This document shows, in pieces, positions 1 to 5,011 of a stretch of DNA of 5,517 bases. Numbering within the stretch: the first letter of the stretch is position 1; every line of letters starts with the position of its first letter. The stretch comes from Chloroflexota bacterium (GTDB taxonomy: Bacteria > Chloroflexota > Limnocylindria > Limnocylindrales > CSP1-4), in contig JAKAMV010000692.1 in assembly GCA_021812735.1 (NCBI GenBank), positions 1 through 5,517 of the forward strand. Direction: 5' to 3'. A model generated the notes under the pieces. It was given only the letters and a program-made list of their open reading frames with translations, was not told the DNA's origin and ran no database searches. Position numbers and translations under genes: made by a program.

Positions 1-85
1 CCACGCCGTTGCCGAGGTCCTCGGCCGGATAGTCCTTGCCGGCCCGTCGCCGCCGGTTGGCTCGTCGTCGATCTCGCTCGTCCAT
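1..85 (-). CDS. possible N-terminus of a hypothetical protein, cut by left edge
   Basis: An open minus-strand frame runs from an ATG at 85-83 to the window edge, giving 28 residues. It begins MDERDRRRANRRRRAGKD and continues into a YPAEDLGNGV segment. The strongly basic Arg-rich start followed by an acidic/proline stretch reads more like a real cytoplasmic N-terminus than a random GC-rich frame. A second in-frame ATG lies nine bases upstream (94-92) and would add MPP. Neither ATG has a Shine-Dalgarno sequence, so the start is undecided and a leaderless message is possible. If real, it is divergent from the histidine kinase. No family is recognised and no function is offered. It could be a chance frame. 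Confidence 0.4.
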   Translation of the reverse strand, partial: MDERDRRRANRRRRAGKDYPAEDLGNGV

Positions 86-254
86 GGGCGGCATGGTGGC
101 GAGGGGCGCTTAGCGCGCGGCCACGTCGCCATTAGGCCGCGCTTTCGCCGATGCCGCCCCGTTGACCGATGCTCGCCTCGGCTCCCGCGCGCCCCAACTC
201 GCACCGGCAAGCCAGGGCGGGCGAAGGCACACGGCACCCACACTAGGCGCCCAC

Positions 255-322
255 AAAGGAGTACCTTGGCCGCGGCGACGACCGCCCCTTCGGTATGCCC
301 AAGGCCTTCTGGCCGGGCATGA
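255..322 (+). other. possible leader peptide with Shine-Dalgarno
   Basis: AAAGGAG at 255-261 sits four bases before a TTG codon at 266. From this TTG an 18-codon frame (MAAATTAPSVCPRPSGRA if initiated with Met) ends at TGA 320-322. That stop lies inside the 3' arm of the hairpin at 286-330, so a translating ribosome would melt the structure. This is the geometry of a leader-peptide attenuator, but the TTG start and short length make chance quite possible. There is no run of one codon that would indicate amino-acid sensing. Confidence 0.2.
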
Positions 323-330
323 CCGACGGG
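286..330 (+). promoter_or_regulatory. long imperfect hairpin in kinase leader
   Basis: The left arm (286-306) reads CCC-T-TCGGT-ATGCCC-AA-GGCC and the right arm (311-330) reads GGCC-GGGCAT-G-ACCGA-C-GGG, closing a TTCT tetraloop at 307-310. This gives about 18 base pairs interrupted by one T/C mismatch, a two-base AA bulge and a one-base G bulge. No T-tract follows, so it is not a textbook intrinsic terminator. It lies about 150 bases before the preferred kinase start. It could be an attenuator, an mRNA structure, or a binding site for a dimeric protein. Confidence 0.45.
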
Positions 331-480
331 AATGGGTCAAAGGCTCGATCAGCGCGGCGTGGGACCCGGCGCGAGCGGGTTCGACGGCTCAGCGCCACGT
401 GGCAGAGCGGCGAATGGGAGGGAGGACCTTCGATCGGCAGCCCGGCGCCGCCTCCTCTCGTCCCCTTCCGACAGCGCGCG

Positions 481-2007
481 ATGTCCCTCGACGGCGTCCT
501 GATCGTCGTGGTGGCCGTCCTTGCGGTCGGCGTGTCGGGGTCCGTCGCGATCCCCGTGCTCCGGGTGCGCTTCCTCGCGACGCCACTGGACCTCGTGCTG
601 AGTACCCTCACGACCGTCGTGACCCTCGCCGTGGCCGCTCTGGAGTGGGTCAGCTATCGCCAACGGGGGGAGCGCGTGGCACCCTTGCGGGCCGCGGCGT
701 TCCTGGTGCTCGCGATCGCGAACGGGTCGGCCGTGACCCTCATGATCACCGGCCTTGACCGTCAGGCCGGGATGACGCTGGCTGCACCCGGTCAGGCGCC
801 CCTGTACGACTTCTCGGTCGCCCGGGTGTTCGCGGCGGCGCTCATGGTGCTGGGCGGCATCGGTTCGCTCCGCGCGTGGCGTCTCAACCATGCGGGAGCC
901 ATCGTGGTCGGGTCGGGATTGGCAGTCGTGATCATGTTCGCCCTCGTACAGGTTGGGGCGGACCGGCTGCCATCCCTGGGCTCACTCGACGCGCCCGGGC
1001 TGTCAGGCAACCCAGCCGACGTCAGCTCGCTCCTGCCCAGGCCGATGCCCTTGGGCGCCGCGGTCCAGATCCTGGGCGCGGCGTTGTTCCTGTGGGCGGC
1101 CGGGGCCGCACGGCGACTGCATCGCCGTGACCGGTCGGTCAGTGAGGGGTACCTCGCCGTCGGTCTGGTCTTCGCTGCGTTCGCGCAGGTGGACACCGCG
1201 ATCTACCCGGGAGCCTACACGGGGCTCGTGTCGGCCGGGGATCTGCTCCGGCTCAGCTTCGACGTGATCCTTCTGCTCGGCATCCAGGCCGAGGCCAGAG
1301 CTGCGCTGTCAAGGCTCCAGGCCGCCAACGACGAGCTTGCCCGGCTTCGGGTTGTGGAACTGGAACGCGCTGGACTCGAGGAGCGCGCCCGCCTCGCCCG
1401 CGAGTTGCACGACGGCCTCGCGCAGGACCTGTGGCTCGCGAAGCTCAAGATCAGACGGCTGGCCGGGCTGCCGGACCTCGGCGCGGAGGGTCGCGCCCTC
1501 GCGGGCGAGGTGGGAGACGCGGTCGACACCGGGCTCGCGGAGGCGCAGCAGGCCGTGGCCGCCCTGCGGCTGTCCGGCGAGCCGGTCGGGTCGCTGTGCG
1601 AGCTGATGTCCCGCTCAATCGACGAGTTCGCCGACCGGTTCGGCCTGCGCGCCGAGCTGGAATGCCAGCCGGATCTCCCCGAGCTGTCGCCGCGGGCCTA
1701 TGCCGAGGCCCTCCGGATCATGCAGGAGGCCCTCAGCAACGTCCGACGCCATGCCGATGCGACCGTCGTGCGAGTGAAGGTCGCCGTGGATGACGGACGG
1801 CTCGTCGTCGTCGTCGCGGACAACGGCCGGGGGTTCGACCCCGACACGGTCGGTCCGTCAGCCTTCGGCCTGGCCAGCATGCGGGAGCGTGCCGCCCTGA
1901 TGGGCGGCGAGCTGCGCATCGAATCGCAGCCGAGCGACGGGACGCGCGTCAGCCTCCTCGTGCCGGTCTCGCCCGTCCCCGCGCCGGTGCGCGCAGGCGC
2001 TTTGTGA
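481..2007 (+). CDS. membrane sensor histidine kinase, HisKA_3/NarL-system type
   Basis: Sensor kinase of 508 residues that autophosphorylates on His and passes the phosphate to the regulator encoded next. The N-terminal half (about 5-268) holds seven or eight hydrophobic membrane segments (roughly 5-26, 36-57, 68-90, 113-133, 138-158, 189-209, 222-240, 248-268) with no recognised extracellular domain, so the signal is unknown and may be sensed in the membrane. A charged coiled-coil linker (about 270-305) leads to the HisKA_3 box RARELHDGLAQD, with phospho-accepting His310. The HATPase_c domain follows: N-box QEALSN (Asn420), G1 box DNGRGFD (447-453), G2 box FGLASMRERA (from 462). The ATG at 481 was chosen because the first membrane segment begins right after it. 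The frame stays open upstream to an ATG at 295, but that extension is polar, basic and unlike a protein. No clear Shine-Dalgarno precedes 481. The stop overlaps the regulator start (GTGA), indicating translational coupling. Confidence 0.92.
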   Translation: MSLDGVLIVVVAVLAVGVSGSVAIPVLRVRFLATPLDLVLSTLTTVVTLAVAALEWVSYRQRGERVAPLRAAAFLVLAIANGSAVTLMITGLDRQAGMTLAAPGQAPLYDFSVARVFAAALMVLGGIGSLRAWRLNHAGAIVVGSGLAVVIMFALVQVGADRLPSLGSLDAPGLSGNPADVSSLLPRPMPLGAAVQILGAALFLWAAGAARRLHRRDRSVSEGYLAVGLVFAAFAQVDTAIYPGAYTGLVSAGDLLRLSFDVILLLGIQAEARAALSRLQAANDELARLRVVELERAGLEERARLARELHDGLAQDLWLAKLKIRRLAGLPDLGAEGRALAGEVGDAVDTGLAEAQQAVAALRLSGEPVGSLCELMSRSIDEFADRFGLRAELECQPDLPELSPRAYAEALRIMQEALSNVRRHADATVVRVKVAVDDGRLVVVVADNGRGFDPDTVGPSAFGLASMRERAALMGGELRIESQPSDGTRVSLLVPVSPVPAPVRAGAL

Positions 2008-2666
2008 TCCCGGCCCCGCGCTCCGCCCGCCTGCGCGTGATGTTGGTCGACGACCACGCGCTCGTGCGGGCTGCCGTGCGTCAGGCGATCACCGCTCCCG
2101 ATGTCGAGATGGTGGCCGAGGCAGCGACGGCGGAGGAGGCGCTGCAGCTGGCACCTCACGTGCGCCCCGACGTGCTCCTCGTCGACATCGACCTGCCGGG
2201 CATGGACGGCGTGGACCTGGTACGCGAACTGGCGCCGCGGCTCCCAGACACCCGCATCGTAATGCTCACGGTGTCGAGCGCCGACCACCACCTCGTCAAC
2301 GCCATGCGCCATGGGGCGGCCGGCTACTTGACCAAAGAGCTGGCACCCGACGCACTGCTTCGCGCCGTGCGCAGCGCCAACACCGGCGAGCTGGCGATGC
2401 CGCGGAGGCTCGCCGCACGCCTCGTCCACCGGTTCGTCGAGGCGTCGCGGCGCTCGGCGACGACCGACGACCCAGCGCTCGCGTCGCTGAGCCCGCGCGA
2501 GCTGGAGGTCCTTCGCCTCCTCGCCGACGGCCTCACCGACCGCGAGATCGGCGAGGCGCTCACGATCTCGCCGCGCACCGTCGAGACGCACGTGGGGAGC
2601 ATCCTGCGCAAGCTCGGCACCCGGAATCGAGCCGAGGCCGCGCAGCACTACCGCGAGCCGGGCTGA
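2004..2666 (+). CDS. NarL/FixJ-family response regulator
   Basis: DNA-binding response regulator of 220 residues, the usual length for the family. The receiver domain (about 10-125) has the acidic pair Asp16-Asp17, phospho-acceptor Asp61 in VDIDLPGMDG, the switch Thr89 in VMLT, and conserved Lys111 in GYLTKE. A linker (about 126-158) leads to a LuxR-type helix-turn-helix (about 160-212), recognised from LSPRELEVLRLLADGLTDREIG and the recognition helix SPRTVETHVGSILRKLG. The start is the GTG at 2004, overlapping the kinase stop by four bases; upstream there is only a weak AGGCG. Phosphorylation by the kinase should dimerise it on a palindromic or repeated site. Its targets are not shown by sequence. 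The dyad at 3313-3332 upstream of the fibre gene is a candidate. Confidence 0.95.
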   Translation: MIPAPRSARLRVMLVDDHALVRAAVRQAITAPDVEMVAEAATAEEALQLAPHVRPDVLLVDIDLPGMDGVDLVRELAPRLPDTRIVMLTVSSADHHLVNAMRHGAAGYLTKELAPDALLRAVRSANTGELAMPRRLAARLVHRFVEASRRSATTDDPALASLSPRELEVLRLLADGLTDREIGEALTISPRTVETHVGSILRKLGTRNRAEAAQHYREPG

Positions 2667-2673
2667 GTTCCGA

Positions 2674-2692
2674 CTGAGCCTTGGAAGCTCAG
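2674..2692. terminator. possible bidirectional terminator hairpin between convergent genes
   Basis: CTGAGC (2674-2679) and GCTCAG (2687-2692) form a perfect six-pair stem with a seven-base loop. It sits in the 37-base gap between the regulator stop and the stop of the minus-strand gene, exactly where a shared terminator is expected. There is no T-tract on either side and the stem is short, so the assignment rests mainly on position. Confidence 0.35.
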
Positions 2693-2703
2693 ACCTCGAG
2701 CGG

Positions 2704-3237
2704 TCAGACCTTGGCGGACGCGCGCGCAGCAGCGATCTCGACCCGGAGCAGTCGAGGCTGCGCGACCTCCACCAGGACGCTCGTGCCGTCGCGTAAGACG
2801 AGCACGACGCGCCCCCCTGACAACCCCACCTCCTCGATGACGGTCAGGTCGACCGATAGGGTCACTCGGCCGACGAGAACGAGTCGACGTGCAGTCAGGT
2901 AGAGAGCGCCCGCAATGCCGGCGGGGACACCCGAGCCACGCCCGTGCTGGCGACGATCGAAGACCGCGCCACGCCTCAGGGCGACGACCTGCTCGTCTCG
3001 GACGAGCAGCGGCGCGATGCGCGCGTCGGGTTCGAGCACCGGCATCGCCTGCGTCCGGTAGCGGTCACGCGCGGCGCTCGCGGCCGCCTGGTCGCTCGCG
3101 GCGCGCGCGAGGATCGCGTCGGCATCTCGGACCGCGGGCTGGCCCTCGATCGCATCGTCCGCTTCGCCGACTGCGGCCGCGGGCCTGTCGAGCTGCTCCA
3201 TCCCCGGACGGTAGGCCGAGCGGCCTCCGGTCGCCAT
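2704..3237 (-). CDS. conserved-looking hypothetical protein with PH/GRAM-like C-terminal half
   Basis: Soluble protein of 177 residues with no signal peptide or membrane segment. Residues 1-62 are Ala/Asp/Arg-rich and probably helical or flexible. From about 66 the sequence turns into alternating short beta-strand patterns: PLLVRDEQVVALRRGAVFDR, then ALYLTARRLVLVGRVTLSVD, then VIEEVGLSGGRVVLVLRDG, then a final helix PRLLRVEIAAARA. The motif of a strand, 'LYLTxRRLVLVG', and a later 'I..V..GGRVVLVLRDG' resembles bacterial PH/GRAM-like domains, which bind lipids or proteins. That is a fold impression, not a family match. An alternative start is Met13 (ATG at 3201-3199). Neither start has a good Shine-Dalgarno; a TATTCT four bases before the first ATG (minus strand, 3247-3242) hints at a leaderless message. 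It is convergent with the two-component genes and divergent from the fibre gene. Its function is unknown. Confidence 0.75.
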   Translation of the reverse strand: MATGGRSAYRPGMEQLDRPAAAVGEADDAIEGQPAVRDADAILARAASDQAAASAARDRYRTQAMPVLEPDARIAPLLVRDEQVVALRRGAVFDRRQHGRGSGVPAGIAGALYLTARRLVLVGRVTLSVDLTVIEEVGLSGGRVVLVLRDGTSVLVEVAQPRLLRVEIAAARASAKV

Positions 3238-3312
3238 CGGGAGAATACGTACCTGTCTACGGGTTCGCCGCTACGTGGATGATCTCCAGGGCGGGCTGGT
3301 GATCGCCCCAAG

Positions 3313-3332
3313 CTGGTGACAGGCGTCACCAG
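3313..3332. promoter_or_regulatory. operator-like dyad upstream of the fibre gene
   Basis: CTGGTGAC (3313-3320) and GTCACCAG (3325-3332) are perfect eight-base inverted arms around an AGGC centre, a 20-base element like those bound by dimeric regulators. A second copy of the left half, GCTGGTGA at 3295-3302, lies 17 bases upstream of the one in the dyad, a spacing of roughly one and a half helical turns. It is placed between two divergent genes (starts at 3237 and 3658), so it could act on either. The adjacent NarL-type regulator is a possible ligand by proximity only. As RNA it could also form a hairpin. Confidence 0.4.
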
Positions 3333-3519
3333 TGTACGGAGGGCGGAACCCGTACCCGGGTCGGGGGTTCCCCTGATGGCGGCCCTAGCGATGTGCGCGA
3401 CGGTTGATCCATCGTCGGGCGCCCTGCCGTGGGACTCACGTCGCAACGCAGGCGCTCGCTCCAACCGATCTCGGTGCATCCCGGGTAGTGCGACTCCGCG
3501 TCCTCGCGACGCGGTACTT

Positions 3520-3543
3520 CCCCGGCTACACGGACACGCACCG
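3520..3543 (+). repeat. 24-base direct repeat, copy 1 (leader copy)
   Basis: This stretch, beginning CCCCGGCTACACGG and ending ACGCACCG, matches 4720-4743 inside the signal peptidase gene at 22 of 24 positions; the differing bases are AC at 3534-3535 versus CG at 4734-4735. The similarity stops sharply on both sides. In the peptidase the segment encodes PGYTATHR, including the proposed catalytic His. Here the same phase would read PGYTDTHR in an untranslated leader. Confidence 0.45.
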
Positions 3544-3643
3544 GCGCCCAGCCGGCGGCGGCGGCGGAGGAGGGAACGCCTAGCGCGGAGTCGCGACCAG
3601 CCATCGCTCCTGTGCCGGGGCGATGTCGATCACCCACCCCTTT

Positions 3644-3648
3644 GGAGG
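3644..3648 (+). promoter_or_regulatory. strong ribosome binding site of the fibre gene
   Basis: GGAGG, within TTTGGAGGGAGC, lies nine bases before the ATG at 3658. It is the best-placed Shine-Dalgarno in the window and fixes the start of the TasA-like gene. It also suggests high translation, as expected for a structural subunit. Confidence 0.85.
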
Positions 3649-3657
3649 GAGCAGAGC

Positions 3658-4440
3658 ATGAACAAGCGCAAGTTCGCGCGCATCGGGGCTCTCGCGACGA
3701 CAGCCGTCGCCACAGCAGCACTCCTCGGCGGCGTTGTCGCCACCACCGGCGCCTACTTCACGGACAGCAAGCCGGGCGCGGTGTACGGCACGAATGGGAC
3801 GATCGCGATCTCCGTTAGCGGAGGTGGTGGCGGAGGCGGCCTCGACTTCGACTTCAGCGGCATCCTGCCGGGCGTTCCCAAGACCGCCACCATCAACGTC
3901 AGCAACACGACCCCGAACCCCGAGGCCGTCTGGCTCGTGTTCGACAACACGAACGGAATGTGGAGCGCCGTCAACAACCTCGGTCAGTTCGGCAAATTCA
4001 CCATCGGCGGCTACGTCTACGACAACCTCAGCAACAAGTACGCGGTGGGGCCGACTCCAGGTCAGGCGGGGGCCGGGACAGGAACCTACATGACGTGGCC
4101 GAGTTGTACGACGGTAGAGCGCGTGCCCATCAACTATCTGCCGCACGCGATCAAGATCACGACACTCCCCGCATGGGGATCCGCCAGCTTCCCGGTCACG
4201 TTCGAGTACAACCCCTGCATGGATCAGCATCAGGGTGAGTCGATCTTCAATGCCGCCGGGAACGATATCGGCGGCACCGGGGGTGCGGCCGTTGCCGCCA
4301 GTCCTGGCCCGCTCTTCTTCAGCGTCGCGGCCTTCCAGGACGGCGTCGACCCGACCAGCCCGTTCAACGGCGGGGCTGCCATCACCCCGCTGAACCTCAG
4401 CACCTACGGCTCGTACACGAACCAGTACATCCAGTACTAG
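3658..4440 (+). CDS. TasA/camelysin-like secreted protein with SipW-class signal peptide
   Basis: Secreted protein of 260 residues, probably a surface or matrix fibre subunit. The N-terminus is a signal peptide: basic MNKRKFAR, a hydrophobic core (about 10-28), then TTGAYFTDS (29-37). The AYFTD motif marks peptides processed by SipW; by analogy with TasA, cleavage would fall after Ala32, leaving mature Tyr33. The next segment has the TasA/camelysin layout: GTIAIS (47-52), an odd run of seven glycines (55-61), then ILPGVPKTATINVSNTT and WLVF (69-95), matching the 'LKPGD...i.v.N.g' strand pattern of that family. The rest is Asn/Gly/Thr-rich beta-type sequence with two cysteines (Cys150, Cys187) that could form a disulphide, ending in a Tyr-rich tail YGSYTNQYIQY. 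The next gene encodes the matching peptidase, 64 bases downstream. Assignment to the SipW-cognate class is firm; the fibre role is inferred from TasA. Confidence 0.85.
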   Translation: MNKRKFARIGALATTAVATAALLGGVVATTGAYFTDSKPGAVYGTNGTIAISVSGGGGGGGLDFDFSGILPGVPKTATINVSNTTPNPEAVWLVFDNTNGMWSAVNNLGQFGKFTIGGYVYDNLSNKYAVGPTPGQAGAGTGTYMTWPSCTTVERVPINYLPHAIKITTLPAWGSASFPVTFEYNPCMDQHQGESIFNAAGNDIGGTGGAAVAASPGPLFFSVAAFQDGVDPTSPFNGGAAITPLNLSTYGSYTNQYIQY

Positions 4441-4455
4441 AGCCGCGGAGCCAAG

Positions 4456-4486
4456 CCGGGTGGGCGGGCCAGCCTCGCCCGCCCGG
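4456..4486 (+). terminator. strong hairpin between fibre gene and signal peptidase gene
   Basis: CCGGGTGGGCG (4456-4466) pairs with CGCCCGCCCGG (4476-4486): eleven pairs with one U-G wobble, extendable inward by a G-U and a G-C pair. It begins 15 bases after the fibre gene stop and ends 18 bases before the next ATG. No T-tract follows, so it may be a leaky terminator, or a 3' stabiliser that raises the level of fibre mRNA relative to the peptidase mRNA. Confidence 0.5.
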
Positions 4487-4504
4487 TCACCTCACAGGGT
4501 TTCG

Positions 4505-5011
4505 ATGAACGTCCGACGGATCCTGCTCCTCACAGTCGTGGCGATGTTCGTCGCCGCGGTGGGTGTCGCCTCATATGCCTGGTCGAACGGCGTTCGGTTC
4601 TACGCCGTCGACTCGGGCTCCATGTCGCCGACCTTCAACGCCGGCGCTCTTGTCGTGGACCAGCCCGTTGGCCCGACGACCGTCTTCGCAGTCGGGGACG
4701 TCATCACCTTCCACCCAACCCCCGGCTACACGGCGACGCACCGCATCGTCACAATCAGCACGGAAGGGATCACAACCAAGGGCGATGCCAACCCGAGCGG
4801 CGACATCGGCTACATCCAGCCGAGCATGGTCGCTGGTCGTGTCGCGTTCTCCGTCCCCTTCGCAGGGTATGCGGTGGTCTTCCTGCGGAATCCGTTCGGC
4901 GTGGCAGCGCTCCTCGTCCTGCTCATCGGCCTCGCCGTGGTCTGGGAACTCACCGAGGCCAAGCCAGCCCCGAAACAGGCCCCGACGACCCTGGGTGAGG
5001 ACCTGCCGTGA
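4505..5011 (+). CDS. sipW: SipW-type (Ser/His) signal peptidase I
   Basis: Membrane signal peptidase of 168 residues of the ER/archaeal-like S26B class that removes AYFTD-type signal peptides outside the membrane. Membrane segments lie at about 5-26 and 131-147, the two-pass layout of SipW. The active-site Ser39 lies in DSGSMSPTF. The general base is His79 in TATHRIV instead of the Lys of ordinary bacterial enzymes; the Ser-to-His spacing of 40 equals that of Bacillus SipW (Ser47/His87). TKGDANPSGD supplies Asp94 and Asp100, the latter probably equivalent to the catalytic Asp of SipW. GRVAFSVPFAGY (111-122) is the usual late motif. A short Pro-rich cytoplasmic tail ends the protein. The ATG at 4505 was chosen because the hydrophobic segment begins there; a weak AGGG lies six bases upstream. 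An in-frame GTG at 4460 would start inside the hairpin. Its stop overlaps the next gene. Both neighbours carry its expected cleavage motif. Confidence 0.93.
   Translation: MNVRRILLLTVVAMFVAAVGVASYAWSNGVRFYAVDSGSMSPTFNAGALVVDQPVGPTTVFAVGDVITFHPTPGYTATHRIVTISTEGITTKGDANPSGDIGYIQPSMVAGRVAFSVPFAGYAVVFLRNPFGVAALLVLLIGLAVVWELTEAKPAPKQAPTTLGEDLP
4720..4743 (+). repeat. 24-base direct repeat, copy 2 (in sipW)
   Basis: The partner of 3520-3543, lying in the peptidase gene over the codons for PGYTATHR, which include the catalytic His79. It is the presumed source copy, since it is constrained by coding. Confidence 0.45.
4994..5010 (+). promoter_or_regulatory. ribosome binding site and GTGA coupling for RTX gene
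   Basis: GGTGAGG (4994-5000), inside the end of the peptidase gene, lies seven bases before the GTG at 5008. The GTG overlaps the peptidase TGA as GTGA. This decides the RTX gene start and indicates translational coupling, so peptidase and RTX protein should be made together. Confidence 0.7.

Larger units (their letters stand above)
86..480. other. non-coding region upstream of the kinase gene
   Basis: This stretch of about 400 bases lies between the possible minus-strand gene and the kinase start. Frames open here (for example plus 162-758) are low-complexity Arg/Pro/Gly translations that run into the kinase in another frame and look spurious. It holds a short palindrome GCGCT-T-AGCGC at 106-116, a Shine-Dalgarno-like AAAGGAG at 255-261, a long imperfect hairpin at 286-330, and a purine-rich GGGAGGGAGGA at 416-426. 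No convincing -35/-10 pair was found; TTGACC at 162-167 has no matching -10. Confidence 0.6.
3238..3657. other. divergent promoter and leader region of the fibre gene
   Basis: About 420 bases between the minus-strand gene and the TasA-like gene hold no convincing gene. The plus frame in phase with the fibre gene is open throughout, but its translation is Arg/Pro-rich and would bury the signal peptide. Visible structure: a GCTGGTGA direct repeat (3295-3302 and 3312-3319), the dyad at 3313-3332, inverted arms GGAACCC (3345-3351) and GGGTTCC (3365-3371), a hairpin CCGCGTC-CTCGC-GACGCGG (3496-3514), a small hairpin CCGGC-GCCCA-GCCGG (3541-3555), and a GGC-triplet run (3552-3566). No -35/-10 pair for the fibre gene is clear. 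The stacked hairpins suggest a structured 5' untranslated RNA; no known riboswitch consensus was recognised. Confidence 0.6.

Noticed and set aside
162..190. TTGACC as a -35 box for the kinase gene
   Set aside because: No AT-rich -10 at suitable spacing.
295..480. 62-residue N-terminal extension of the kinase
   Set aside because: Polar, basic, no hydrophobic or domain pattern, and no ribosome site at 295; the first membrane segment begins right after Met at 481.
162..758. 198-codon plus-strand frame overlapping the kinase
   Set aside because: The translation is Arg/Gly/Pro-rich with no domain and overlaps the well-supported kinase in another frame; a GC-rich shadow.
1698..2648. 316-codon minus-strand frame
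   Set aside because: It lies opposite the kinase end and regulator, whose motifs are all intact; its translation is Arg/Gly/His-rich with no motif.
3345..3371. ECF-sigma-like GGAAC promoter element
   Set aside because: No matching -10 at 16-17 bases spacing; better described as part of a GGAACCC/GGGTTCC inverted repeat.
3316..3657. In-frame upstream extension of the TasA-like gene
   Set aside because: It would place the signal peptide 114 residues inside the protein; the GGAGG before ATG 3658 gives a far better start.
3333..3657. Cyclic-di-GMP riboswitch in the fibre leader
   Set aside because: Attractive for a biofilm gene, but the conserved core blocks of GEMM motifs are not visible; only simple hairpins are seen.
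3580..4230. 216-codon minus-strand frame opposite the fibre gene
   Set aside because: Shadow of the fibre gene; no motif, and the plus strand has a signal peptide and ribosome site.
4460..4504. Upstream GTG start for the signal peptidase
   Set aside because: It lies inside the strong hairpin and adds a polar stretch before the first membrane segment; ATG 4505 fits better.
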